Shown here: piece by piece, positions 43,740-54,612 of the stretch
How the letters are laid out: each line of letters begins with the position of its first letter
How positions within the stretch are numbered: the stretch's first letter is position 1
Origin: Chondrus crispus
Taxonomy: Eukaryota > Rhodophyta > Florideophyceae > Gigartinales > Gigartinaceae
Length of the DNA: 64,000 nt
NCBI RefSeq assembly: GCF_000350225.1
Contig: NW_005178593.1
Span: forward strand, 309,442 to 373,441
Direction: 5' to 3'
Position numbers and translations under genes: made by a program
Notes under the pieces: model-generated
What the model saw: the letters and a program-made list of their open reading frames with translations, nothing else
Database searches by the model: none
Told to the model about the DNA's origin: nothing

Positions 43740-45689
43740 GTGCGCTTCCAGATCTTCCTGGAGACGTCGCGTCTCGTCGCTTCGTGCGAGGAACCAGTCC
43801 CCGAGGGTTTCAAGCAGTCCGCGCACGGTCCAAAGGCGACTGCTAGCCGCGCGTAGAGCACGCGCCACCTCGGGGAGGGTCGCCAGCTCACCTGGTGGCA
43901 GTACGAGATTGCAAACCGGACCCCCCGTCGCGGGTGCCGGCCTCAAGGGCGGGACCGGCAGAACGGACCTACAGATGACCGATCCCCCTCCAACAGTGCA
44001 AGGGTTGGAAACCGGTGCCCCGCGGAAGGGGTTCGTGTCCAAATTCACGAGGCCACGGCCGACTTCGTCAAGGTCTCGATATCGCTTTCGTCGAACCCGC
44101 CGGCTTTCCGACCGGACGCCGCCTCGATTGACCGCGATCCCGACGGCGGGTGCGCCAGCGGGCGGACGCGCGACGAACACATCGTCACCCAGGTCGTACG
44201 CAAGGAAGGAACTCCGCGACCCCGTGCTATAGTCTACCCAGGACCCGTAGTGCTGCGCGCTGACATCGCCCGCCCGGACCATGAGCCCGACGGCATGCTC
44301 GAAGGTCCAGGAGACGTGGCACGAGCCGCGCTCGGACGGGTGCAACGACGCGTCGGGGAAACCCACTGAAAGCCGTTCGAGAAACGCGATAGTGTTAAGG
44401 GGTTGAAGGAACACCGGAGTGTTGACATGAACCTCCGCCATGAAGGCGCAACACACCGACCAAGCCCACTCACTCGCATAATTGTACGCGAGCCGTGCGT
44501 GGGCTGGGTGTTGCGCGTCCGTGCACGCGAAGCCAAAGTGCTTCATGGCGGGGGGCAGAAGGGGATGTACCCCCAACGAGGGAAAGGTATCCTTGACGTC
44601 TGAAGGGACAGACGGGAAGTCCCTGGGGGTCAAGCCGGGCGCGAACGCGACGGAGGGAACGATCAAGCCACATCTTTCCTCCCGGTGCCGATAGGCCGAC
44701 CAGTCGTGGTGCGAGAACCCCCCGCCATGAAGGCGCATCAAGGAGCAGGACGACTTTGGCAACGCGACTAAGGGCTTCGAGTAGACGTAGGGGCGGGGGA
44801 ATACGTACATCCCCGTCACTTCGGGCAGGACGAAACGACGCGCGCCGTCTTGACCGGGACTGAACAGGAACCATCCCATTCGGTCCACGTATTGCACCTC
44901 CGCCGCGTTGTAGGCAAAGGAGCGGTCGCTGGAAAACTCATCCGGGAGCTGATAGCCCGATCCGTCGCCCTCTGCCATCTGGCGGTGTAAGACCGAGGTG
45001 GCCTCCTCTAAACCACCGGCGTGGTACACCTTGAGCACGCGCGCCAAGTCGGGGCGAAGCCGCGCACGAGAAACGACCCCCTCTACGGTGACCCCCCAGC
45101 GAGCGTGACGCCGCCAGGGGTACCGTAGATCGCGAACAGGAAGGAGACGGGCCTCAGACGACGGAGACCCGAACCACTGCTTGACGGAGAACCGCTCCTC
45201 CCCGCCCGCTTCGACAATGGGGCGGGTCGTCCCTCCCTGCCCTAGCGGCCATCGGCAACTGCCGTCTGCCCCGAGGGAGCCTAAAGCAGGTTGATAAGGT
45301 GGGGACGCGTCCACCGCTTCCGGTGCTACTGACGGTGGGGGAATGGCGAAGACTCCGCGCGCCCTGGTCTCCCGGTCGGAACTACGGCCACTGGCGCGGG
45401 CGGATGCCGGATGAAACGCCAACACTGGCCCCATAGCGGCCACCGACGGAGCCACCAACTCCACGGAGACTGTAGACGAGCGAGACTTTTGAAACGGTGA
45501 CGGCGACGCGGGAGCAGACGCGGCGCGGGTCGTCGCGCCACTCGCCACACGCGGACCGGGCAACGCTACCGACGACCCCGGACCGCCCGGAGCGGGGGTC
45601 TCGACGGCAGATGCCCTTAGTTCGGTCGGGTCACCGGCAGAGCGGGCAGACTACGTCGGCAGGGGCTCCTGCGGACCGGAAGCGTCCAT
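43740..45689 (-). CDS. Gene A, N-terminal part (split by retrotransposon)
   Basis: ATG 45689 (MDASGPQEPLPT) is followed by a TAG at 45651-45653 and then an open frame down to 43740. It encodes a Pro/Ala-rich N-terminus, then a folded region (WGVTVEGVVSRARLRPDLAR; YVDRMGWFLFSPGQDGARRF; HARLAYNYASEWAWSVCC; YGSWVDYSTG) and a coiled coil ending ETRRLQEDLEAH. With the other part (16862-16450) it makes about 780 residues. No domain was recognised. It is high in GC at third positions. A candidate LTR starts 342 bp upstream, so this may be the antisense ORF of an older LTR element, parallel to gene B. Without the single TAG and the insertion it would be intact. Confidence 0.65.
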
Positions 45690-46030
45690 AGGGGGCGGTA
45701 TCCGGGAGAGGGGGCAAGGTGTGTTCGACGCCGGTACGAGAAGGCGGCGCGGAAGACGGAAGGTAAGATAGAGAAACGGGGGGGGCAGCCGGAGGGGGGA
45801 CGGGAAAACGCGAGAACCGTCCTCCTCGAACGCCGAAAAGGGGACGAAGGGTCCGGACGAACCGCGGGGTACGAGGAGCGTCGAGCAAGAGAACGCTAAC
45901 CGACGCAAAAAAACAGCGGAGTATGTATCGCAAGGAAGTTCTGGGCGGACCCGAATTGCTGGGGGACAGGGGAGTGACCGGCCCTACAAGCCAACGTGAA
46001 CGCGGACATTCAAACTTGTGACGGGGGCCG

Positions 46031-46585
46031 TGTAGCAAAAGCGCGGATCAGAATTAGATTTAGAATTAGATCGCGCGCGCGCGATCACACGTGTATTGAC
46101 AGCGCGTGCGGTCACACGTATTGACGGCGCTACAGTAGCTGAGCATGGCAGCTCAGCACTGTAACGCGCTACAGTGCAGTACGGACTGTACTGTAGCCCT
46201 GTATGATAGACGCGATAGACGTGTAACTGTATATTAAACCACGGGAACCGACGGGGGCGGACGGAAGGCAAGCATCGGCTTGGCCAGACCCCCACCGTGG
46301 GCTAACCCGGAACGCATACTCTAACTCGGGCACGCTCTCTCTGTTCGCGTTTTAGAGTAGAAAGACACGGATAGCGGGCGCGTAGATGCGCGTGTGAGCT
46401 AGGATCCGCCTCCGCCCGTCGGCACTGGAACGTCACCCAGTGCCGCGCCGGGGCGTCGAGGCGTCGGTCTGCTCTACTACGTACACTAACGCGTTCGCGA
46501 CCCGACCCGCTCTACCACCGCTACCGGCCCGTGTCCTTCCTCACGCGTTGCTTACTGGTCCTTTCTGTTCTTCTCGCGTTCTACA
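46031..46585 (+). repeat. Candidate LTR of an older element containing gene A
   Basis: It starts TGTAGCAAAAGCGCG and ends CGCGTTCTACA, giving the same TGTAG...CTACA ends as the chromovirus LTRs. It has a TATA-like TGTATATTAAA near 46228 and is preceded by GACGGGGGCC. Its partner LTR is not in the window, so this rests on the ends alone. Confidence 0.4.
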
Positions 46586-46625
46586 GGGGCTCTTACGCGG
46601 ACTGAGAATACACCTCTGACGTCGG

Positions 46626-47447
46626 GGTGTTTATGCTACACCTGTCACTTCGTCCGGAAATCGCTTCGTGCTAGTTGCAGTCGAACACCTCACAGGATGG
46701 ACAATTGCTCTATCCACTGCTGATAGTACTGCTCAAGTGGTTCTTGACTTCGTCAATAGAGAAATCATGTACTCATTCGGCCCACCGCGAACCATTGTCT
46801 CTGACAATGCTACCTGCTTCACAGCCTTGGCTGTTTCTAGCTTCATGGCTCGGCACGATATCACTTGGCGCACCGTCCTCGCCTACGCTCCCATTTCTAA
46901 CGGTAGAGCAGAGAGAATGGTTGAAACTTTGAAGGCTGCCGTCCGTAAGACAGTTCTTGGAACTGGAATGGAGTGGGACAAAGCCCTCATTCAGGTCCTA
47001 TATGGATATCGCCGACGTGCTATGGAGAACGGCGTGTCGCCCTTCGAATTAATGTATGGGGTCCCGCCTCTGATGGATTCCAGTGCAGAGACAGGTGCTA
47101 GCCTAGGTGTTCCTTCCTTAGACCATCATCGTCGTTTGGAGCTTCTGACTGGATCTGTCCCACGAGCGGTTCGCTCAGGGGCCTCTGTGGAAAAGAGGTT
47201 CGTAGCGTCGTCGTCTCACTTCTTCGAAGTGGGAGACAAAGTTCTTGTCGCTCATGGAACTTCATTCGGTGGTACGAAATGGCCCGGGTTCGTTTCCAAG
47301 TTCTACGGCCCGTGCCGGATCTTGGAAGTTCACCACCCGCGATACGTGCTAGAGTCGCAGCACGGCATAGTATCCAGGAAGTCTATTTATGCTCGTCGAC
47401 TCGTACCCTATCGTGTAAGGAAAAGTGAGCAGGATGCCATGGAGTGA
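46626..47447 (+). pseudogene. Integrase relic of another gypsy lineage
   Basis: The frame begins near 46626 (VTSSGNRFVLVAVEHLTGW) without the first catalytic Asp region. It has SDNATCF for the second Asp and YAPISNGRAERMVETL for the Glu. It continues with a C-terminal SH3-like part (FEVGDKVLVAHG; KFYGPCRILEVH) and ends at 47447. The sequence is clearly different from the chromovirus integrase. It is 5' truncated and no other pol part is nearby. Confidence 0.75.
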
Positions 47448-48574
47448 AGACACATATGGATTGCAAAATAGTTAATTGCATTATGGCTTCAGGCTACGTA
47501 AGATGTATGGGCCCCTTTTATGCATTTGGAAATTAGAAACAACAGCTCGAATGAAAAACCACTGCATGCGACGAAGAAAATACCTGTGGCGGCGTACGCG
47601 ATCTGGGCGTTGTACACCAGGGCCGGCATGCTCAAGAAGACTCGTTTCACGTCCTGGGAAAAGGTGAACGACAGCATGCCGTCGGAGGCCGAGAACAATC
47701 CCTTGGAGAAGCCTACGTAGAAGGTGCCCTCGATGTTTCTTTCGTCTGGAACAACGCTAGAAACGCTGCAACTGACGTAGAGGACGACGCGGCATCCAGG
47801 ATGGGTGAATGCAGAGTGAAGCACAGTTTGATTCATGTTTCCATGTCAAGTGAGACCGTTTGCAGGGGGCAGACCTGGGGACTAGAACCCACCTAGGCAC
47901 CGCGGCACAAGCAATCAAGTCAAGTATCTATGGCAAGCAAACGCCCAGGTTTTCGCCATCCTCGTTAAATCAGGCTTCTTGCAAGGGGCAGACTCGAGGA
48001 CTAAAGCCTCACCTGAGTACTGCCACACAAGCAATCAGCAATCTCTGAAACAGGAGGCAACTAGATCCTGACGCCGTGTCAGGTTCTTCAAGAAAAACGC
48101 AGGAACACCGAAGTTAATTTGTGTGAGAAGTAGAGAAGATGGGTAGGTTAATGATAGAAGTGATAGCTTACAGTGATGATGAGCTGTACACGTGTATACG
48201 TGGAGCGATTGGGGGATTGGTGTCGATGGTGACACTAAATTGTGCCAATTGGATCGTCAACGTCAAGCGCCGGTTTCCTGACCCAAGCCGAGCACCAGGA
48301 GCAAAGGACCGGCAATCGGTCAGTATATACGTTGCCCCTGCTCGGGTGTGGGGCTAGGAAGGGGGTCGTGTGGGGGGAGATTTGGGGTATTGTACAAGAA
48401 CGAGCACCTATTTATTGAACACTTTCTGTTTTTTTGGAAAAATTACTTTTTCCCAGCGCCTGCTCACAAAACCAGTACCATTAAAAAGCCTTCATTCTTG
48501 GCTTCCGCATCATAATTGACGAAAACGAATGAGAAATACCACTTGGAAACGTCACGTGGTCGCATCAGAAAGGT
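47448..48574. other. Gap with dispersed repeat and possible gene relic
   Basis: On the minus strand 47836-47489 reads as a partly hydrophobic protein (MLSFTFSQDVKRVFLSMP, YNAQIAYAATGIFF), perhaps a membrane-protein relic. The rest has no coding signal apart from the repeat pair at 47862-48045. Confidence 0.3.
47862..48045. repeat. Two diverged copies of a 60-bp repeat
   Basis: Copies at 47862 and 47980 share TGCAxGGGGCAGAC and CACAAGCAATCA. On the minus strand each has a GGGTTCTAGTCC-like motif similar to a Pol III B box. Confidence 0.4.
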
Positions 48575-49018
48575 TCAGGAGGGGAATTGTACCGAAAAAC
48601 GAACCCATTTATTGAACGCCACGGTGCATGGACAAGTGGTTGAAATGTCAAATTTTACTCGTTTCTCCAGTTCGGAAAACCAGATGCAGTCCAGCCCACG
48701 TGCTGCATCCTCGTAAAAAACCTCGTGTTGCACCTGAGAACGGGAGGGCATTTTCGGGCCGAGCATGGCGCTTCTAGTGAGCAAAGTCTGGGCGCGTTTC
48801 AAGTGTCCTTGCTTCGACTCGAACAGTCCCCACGCCTGGAGAAGCATCAGAGAAGCATCATTCGGGTTTTCTCTAAGGCCATGAAAGAACAAGTCGCGTG
48901 CGAGCTGCAGGTCTCTCTGCTGCACGTGCCGAGCGTACAGGAAGTAGCTCTGACCGCGGGCCGGGTCTGCGGAGATGGCCTGCAGGAAGCGGAGCTCGGC
49001 CTTTCCGCGCTTCTGACG
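48575..49018 (-). CDS. Terminal exon of a TPR/HAT-repeat protein
   Basis: The minus frame opens just after CCAGCCCCATAG, a plausible 3' splice site (TAG at 49019-49021). It encodes KAELRFLQAISADPARGQSY, YARHVQQRDLQLARDLF, HGLRENPNDASLMLLQAW and GHLKRAQTLLTRSAMLGP, regular 34-residue helical repeats with the A8/P32-type positions of tetratricopeptide or half-a-TPR repeats. It ends at 48575 after a less repetitive tail. Such proteins act in RNA processing or complex assembly. Upstream exons were not identified. Confidence 0.55.
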   Translation of the reverse strand, partial: RQKRGKAELRFLQAISADPARGQSYFLYARHVQQRDLQLARDLFFHGLRENPNDASLMLLQAWGLFESKQGHLKRAQTLLTRSAMLGPKMPSRSQVQHEVFYEDAARGLDCIWFSELEKRVKFDISTTCPCTVAFNKWVRFSVQFPS

Positions 49019-49021
49019 CTA

Positions 49022-50201
49022 TGGGGCTGGAAGGCAAAGAGCGAAGCTGCCGCGACAACACGACAGGTTTTGGCAGAAGGTCACAAGAGCGCGCAAACTT
49101 TTGTGACTGCTCTTATTGGCATCACAAAGCGCTGGCGTCTACAAAAGAAAAGCGTTTTAGATAAAACGCGCGCGAAAAGCTGATTCTGCAAACTGTTGTC
49201 GTATTCGAAGAAGCGGTTTCGAGATACAGGAGATTACAGGTCATCTTTTTGGACCCATGGAGGTACCAGTGACGTATAAACGTTAAAAAAAGTAAAATTT
49301 GGGGTGTTCAACTTTGCCATTCACTGTTCAAAAAATATAATCCATGCCTCGCGCCGAAGTATGCCTTGTAACACAGATTTTATTTCAGGAGTAATTTCTA
49401 AATATTTTCTGGGGTCACGGACGTTATGTAGTAACGAAATACAGGTGCCGTATCATGCAATAAAGGTAACGTATCATATTCGAACGTAGAAAAGAAGATG
49501 AAAATAGAGACGGTTGGCAAAAAGGCGCGGTCGCGAGAAGCGGGTGGGCCGGGCTGAGAAACGGATGACTAGCTAGAGAAGACGTTACGCAGCGCTGCCA
49601 GTCACCCATCTAATACTCGGGGCTTGCGCCGCGGTAAGGATGACTGACAGCAAGAGCGACAACGGGGGGCATTACAGTGTAGTCAACAGATACAGTCCGT
49701 AACTGCTCTTGTGCCCAGGAATGGCCCCAGGACCAAAGCCTTCGAAAGGGTGATTTTATTGGTTCACATGTACGCCAGGTGTACACGTGGACAATCTCCC
49801 GTTGAACAGCAGCGGTCCTTTGGAGTGGGAGATGGTGGCGGCCTCTCTATAAGAGAAAGGGGCGCGCCGCGACACACCGCAATGGGAGAAGAACACCCGG
49901 ACCGACCCCCCTCTTCAAATATACATCTCGCTTTTCTCTCTCCCCTACGCGCGCAGCCCCCCTTTTTAGCTGTCAACAAACTGCGCCCCGCCCGTGGCAA
50001 CCACTCCTCCCCGCTCCCCCCTGCTCCGGCCGCACTCTCGCCGCCATCCACACCATCTCAGATCTTCGCTTCCTTCCTCGCATCCCCTCTCTCCTTGCCC
50101 CTCCCTGGTACACTTCTCCCCACCTCGAACCCCCGCTTCCCTCCGCGCATCCTCTGTCTCTCCCTGCCCCTCCCTGGCACACATCTCCCCTCTCCCCCCG
50201 G
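49022..50201. other. Intergenic, promoter-like CT-rich end
   Basis: No coding signal. From about 49990 to 50200 the plus strand is strongly pyrimidine-rich with repeated CCTCCCTGGxACAC motifs, as in a 5' untranslated region ahead of the fragment at 50202. Confidence 0.35.
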
Positions 50202-50542
50202 CATGGCCCCGCCGCCCCCCTCCGCGGCCTCCCTCGAGCTCACTGCCATCTCCCTGGAACCGCTGTCCGTCTAGTCGACGTTCCCGCCGCCGCCGACCTC
50301 TGCCACGCTCCCTCCGCACCCTCAGACGCCCCTCGAAGCGTTGCCGCTCAACATCCCGACCCCGCGGGCGCTCCCGGCCCCGCTGCCGCACGTGCACGTG
50401 CTCCTGCAGCGCCTGCTGCACCAACTGCACAACGCGCCGCACCCGCTGTCCGGGCTGATCGCCGCGTGCGCCCTAGCCCTCTCTGCGCCCGTGCACCGCC
50501 ACCTGCTCGCGTCGCTGGGCCTGGTCCATCTGCTGCTGCCGG
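50202..50542 (+). pseudogene. 5' fragment of a GC-rich host-like gene
   Basis: ATG 50202 (MAPPPPSAASLELTAISLEP) runs into a TAG at 50272 and then continues in the same frame (STFPPPPTSATLPPHPQTPL, LPHVHVLLQRLLHQLHNAP, LAALSAPVHRHLL-like helices) to about 50540, where the composition drops to AT-richer non-coding. It looks like a first exon with its own pyrimidine-rich leader. No family was recognised. Confidence 0.35.
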
Positions 50543-51270
50543 CCATGGATGAGAATCGCACAATTTGTCTGTCCGCTAAACTGAACATGCCGGGTGAGAG
50601 CCCAACGTTCCCTTTGAACGTCGAGGTATTTGGAAAGGCGATACAGTCTGGTCCATATTCGGGAGCAGCACATTCCTTCGCGCAACCACTGCCTGTCATA
50701 TCCTCAAATCCCGCGCCAGTCGGCCACGCCGCTGCGGTTTCTCAGACAAATCATGCAATCCCCTCGTGGCATTCGAGGCCAAGTCCTGTGCTAATACTTC
50801 CCGGCTCTCATGCTGCGTCGACGCCTTCCTGAAAACGCACCACGCCAAAGCAAAGTGTTTCGGATTATGAAACAATCGTTCATGATGGACACTCGACTGT
50901 CGGCAGCGGAATTGCTCAGAGTTTTCCTGCCTCGAAGATAAATGCGGCGCAATGGGCGGGGACGTTGCAGCCGCAGCCGGGTGTATCAAGGATGCTTCAC
51001 ACTAGCATGCGTTCGAATGCAATGAACACGAATGCAGTGCCTCGACACAGACTCGGCAACGATGGCCATTGTCTTGGTGAAGAGCAGCGCAATTTCCTTA
51101 ATTAGCAACATGGAATGGTTATTGGGCGATTTCCGATAATCTGCGAATCGGCTTCTGCCCCAGAAATTGGAGCTACGCGTTCCGTTCACCCTGCAAGTTT
51201 TCCGGTACCCTTACAGTACACGCGCACCAGTCCGAGGGAAGAAGATACCCGAATGAACCACACACTCCTT

Positions 51271-51315
51271 CTAGTGTCTAGACGACCGGCAATTTGCCTC
51301 ATATGAGGTCAAATG
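51271..51315 (+). repeat. Left inverted terminus with palindrome
   Basis: CTAGTGTCTAG followed by GCCTCATATGAGGTCAAATG; it mirrors 54051-54090. Confidence 0.75.
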
Positions 51316-51444
51316 CTCTACAGTAAAATTTAAACAAAATTTAAGATTTTCGCAAGTATAGAACAAAAGGAGCACAATTTTTACGAAGTAGAACTTTGAA
51401 CGACTATAAAGACAACTATAAACGACTAGTTAGTAACTGACAAG

Positions 51445-51728
51445 CCAGCTCAGTGGTCTGCAAGGATCGCTGAGTCTTAGAGACCGGGGTTCAACTCCTC
51501 GCTGAGCACTTTAGTGGTCCAAAAAGCCCTTCGGGGATCTCGATGGTTCTTGTTCGTGACCTGCAGCCCAGGACGCTTTATAGCGCCCACTCGAACATGA
51601 GATTGAATACGGTGACATCTCATAAAGGGGCATTCCGACACGGCTGCAGGTCTTCCAAGCAAGTCTTTAGACGCAGGATAGAACCATAGGGGGCAAAAAG
51701 AGTTTTTTATCTCTTTTTGCTCTATTTT
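51445..51728 (+). repeat. tRNA-derived SINE candidate
   Basis: An A-box-like CCAGCTCAGTGG (51445-51456) and a B box GGTTCAACTCC (51488-51498) lie 31 nt apart. The T stem CGGGG/CCTCG closes a 7-nt loop, and AGCTCAG pairs with CTGAGCA as an acceptor stem at 6 of 7 positions. The tRNA-like part is only 62 nt, so it is not a working tRNA. A 220-bp body follows, ending in a perfect 10-bp hairpin (51693-51702 / 51711-51720) and TTTT at 51725, a Pol III stop. Confidence 0.5.
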
Positions 51729-52077
51729 ACTCAAATGCTGACCCCTTTAGTCAGTTTTAATGGCCGAGAACGCTTTAAGCACTAGTAGTACTTACCTTTG
51801 TAAGTAAGATCGTGACGTTCGTCGACATGTTTCTTAAAACAGTCACGCCCAGTCTGGTGATGACAAAGGTATACTTTTTTGTCAAAATATACCTTGCAGG
51901 CTAGCAAATAAACTTTGACTTTTTTGTACCTTTGCAAATATTGCACCTGGGTTGATAAAGAGCAAAAGTCTCCTCGCCGGATGCGCTTTTCCGCTTGCGA
52001 GTGGTTGGAGTTAGGTGAGTACCAATTCCACTGCCAAACCCAACATCTTCATCTTCAACAGCACTGTCTGATTCTCG

Positions 52078-53883
52078 CTAACGTAACGATATGCGATCAT
52101 ACTTGTTATCAATCAACTGGTCAGCAAGCTCACAATAAAACTGATTTGGAGACATCTTAGAACCATCTCCTTTTGCACCTGCATACAGTTTCCATGCATC
52201 CACAATGCAAATGGCCAATAAAGAAGTGTTAACACGCATAGACCACTCCTTGACTTCGAACTTCTTTTCCAAGCCGAGATCATCCTGACGAGATCTGTTG
52301 TGGCGGTCAATCTGAGAGCAAGTTTCATAATACTGCTCACAGACTGAGGGAATACGGATAGACAATTCCTCTTTTCGTGTCACGCCATGACGTGTACGCC
52401 ATCTCTCGCGGTAGATTGGAGTTCTTTCGTTGGATGTTCCGACAGAACTAATAAAGTATCTGCGGTCTCGGTCCACCCACATCACTGCCATGAGATGAGG
52501 CCCGGCCACCGGCTTCGAAACTAGTGTGACGTACTCTCCCTTTTCAGCAATCTCCAGATGAGATAGATATTTCATCGGATATTTCTTGGTAGATGTCTTC
52601 ACTACACCTGTGAATCTAAGACCTTTCTCATAAAGTGATTCACCCGTGTGGACAGAAGCAAAGTACGAATCCGCGCAGACAACACGATTGGTGTGATACC
52701 ATGGCCGTAACAACCTCAAAGTCACTGCGGTTCCGTGTTAGTGGTCACTTTCAAAATCCTTTAAAGAAGTCTCCTCAGCTGAGACGACGTTCTCAATTCT
52801 TATTATGATTCCACTTTTTCCACATGCAGCAGTCTTCAACTCACAGCCATTCTCGGGGTTTCGGTCCATGGCCACATAATGAGGAAGACCGGTTTCAATC
52901 CAATCTCCTCCAAGTCCATACCAGCGTGACATACTCTCATCAACGCAGATGTTCTGTGATGGAATCACATGTGATGCTCTGTGATCATTGATTGCGACCA
53001 TGAAGTCCCTGATCATACCCCATCTGTCATTTGAGTCAGCTGGAAAGCTGGACGTGACATTCTGACGAAGCTCCTCGAATCTTCTGCGGGAGATGATGTT
53101 TCCAAATTGAGGTTGCGGGAGATATTTGCTGGTTTCCTGTGAGCTCCAAAGAGACCTTCTGGTGCTGAATTCAATCCGAGTCATAAAGATTAGCACCCCG
53201 AAAAACTTCAAAATTTCACCTCTTGTAGTCAAGCGAAGTACCCTTGATTCCATTGCATCGTTGGTGTAGGAAACCATTAATGCCAAGTGCTCCTGTGGGA
53301 ACATCCACATGAAGTAGTCCATGGGATGCATTTGAGATGGACTGTGACCACGGGATATAATCTCATCAATCGGTCCAATCACCTTCCATCTTCTCGGCGG
53401 TATCATACCATTTAAATGCATCGTGATTTCCTCACGCTTCCAGTCCTGGCCGTGGACATTCATAAGGCCATCTTGGGAATCCATTTCGTCACTCTCGGAG
53501 ATTCTCGTACTCGGGCTGAATGCTCCTTCCAGTGGCGTCACGCGGTCCTCTGTAGGCTCCGGTTGCGCATAATGTTCAGTTTCTCGATGGATATGATCTT
53601 CAGGACCGTCATCGATCAGGTCCATCACTTCACCAGCCTTGATGTTAGCTATGCGAAGCGTGACTTCCTTGACGCCATCTGATAATTCCCATTTAGCCCT
53701 GACTGAAGTGACACTGCGACCCTTCACTTTGTCAGTTTTAATGCTAATGACAGTTCCCGTGACCAACTTGATCTTCCAGGAGGCTCCATACATGCGACGA
53801 CATTTACTCTGAGCTGTGAGCAGTCTTGCACGAGTGTGGACGCGGTTACCTGCAATAATTCGAGGATCATTGACGCTCACCAT
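52078..53883 (-). pseudogene. piggyBac-type transposase, one nonsense stop
   Basis: ATG 53883 starts a frame open to 52078 with a single TAA at 52738-52740 (codon 382). Residues 1-90 form a beta-rich domain (RVHTRARLLTAQSKCRRMYG; TGTVISIKTDKVKGRS). The DDE core has Asp315 (ICVDESMSRWYG), Asp405 (VVCADSYFASV) and a candidate third Asp near 526 (CSQIDRHNRSRQ). It ends with WSMRVNTSLLAICIVDAWKL. This is the domain order of piggyBac/PGBD transposases, which cut and paste DNA at TTAA sites. The stop falls between the first two Asp residues, in front of HGTAVTLRLLRPW. The copy is otherwise intact. Confidence 0.85.
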
Positions 53884-54050
53884 TTTGAAGAAATTTTGGG
53901 AAGAGGAAGACGAAAGTGTTGATTAGGGAAGACTGAGATACGGAATTGAATGTTTTCTGGTTTGCCAACGTTTAGTACTCTAGTCGTAAGCTTTTCACTA
54001 CAGTAGCGATAAATTTCTACAATTATTCGAATTGCAAAAGCCCGCTTAAA

Positions 54051-54090
54051 AACTGGCCTCATATGAGGCCATTTGTCACCTAGACACTAG
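54051..54090 (-). repeat. Right inverted terminus with 16-bp palindrome
   Basis: GGCCTCATATGAGGCC, then CACCTAGACACTAG, mirroring the left end. Confidence 0.75.
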
Positions 54091-54144
54091 GACCGACAAT
54101 CAGCGCGTGATCCCGAATAGAACTGCAGCTCCTGTCGCTGTCTC

Positions 54145-54612
54145 GTGCCCACTCCAACAAATTTGGCGTCGTCGCCCCGCGCGCCGTCGTCCCGCTCGAC
54201 GCGCACCGTCTCGTCCCCCGCCCCCCGCCGCGCGCCGCGCGGGGTTGTCGCAGAGCATGTCCGCCTCGTGCGGACGACGTTCCCAAATGCCGGGGAGGAG
54301 GCCGCGGGCGCGCCAGCGACACCGGAGCGCAAGGCATGTGGAGGCACCTCGGAAAGCCCGGTCGACGTCGTCAAGTTTGCCGCGAAAAGCGCGCTCGCGC
54401 AGAGGGCTGCCACGCCGTCGCAGGAGTTTGACGCGCAAGTGCTCGGCGGCGCCGTGACGCAGGTGGTGATGCCGACGCCGCACGTGTTTTTCGACCTCGA
54501 CTCAATGAGGCCCGGCGCGCTCGGCCTCGACGAGCCGCCCGAGGCGTTCTCGTTGCAGCGCGTGTGGAATGAGCACGCGCTCACGCTGTTGATACAATCG
54601 TGTCATTCGTCA
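54145..54612 (+). CDS. GC-rich host-like gene fragment
   Basis: The frame runs from 54145 through VVAEHVRLVRTTFPNAG, SPVDVVKFAAKSALAQRA, EFDAQVLGGAVTQVVMPTP and HVFFDLDSMRPGALGLDEPP to about 54612, where GC content falls. Third positions are nearly all G or C. The start is uncertain. No family was recognised. It directly adjoins the piggyBac-like end. Confidence 0.4.

Larger units (their letters stand above)
51271..54090 (-). mobile_element. piggyBac-like transposon, 2.8 kb
   Basis: The ends are inverted CTAGTGTCTAG (51271-51281 and 54080-54090). About 14 bp inside each lies a palindrome, GCCTCATATGAGGtC at 51296-51310 and GGCCTCATATGAGGCC at 54055-54070. It contains one transposase on the minus strand and a SINE-like insertion near the left end. 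No TTAA duplication is visible at the ends, so the exact boundary may lie a few bases further out or the site is altered. Confidence 0.75.

Noticed and set aside
43112..43846. Hydrophobic and other plus-strand frames in the LTR
   Set aside because: They recur in each LTR copy with different breaks and have no domain; LTR sequence, not genes.
40947..45689. Genes A and B as homologues
   Set aside because: Placement is similar, but I could not align the proteins with confidence; only the shared architecture is claimed.
51445..51508. Functional tRNA gene
   Set aside because: Only 62 nt, with no proper D arm or anticodon arm; better as the head of a SINE.
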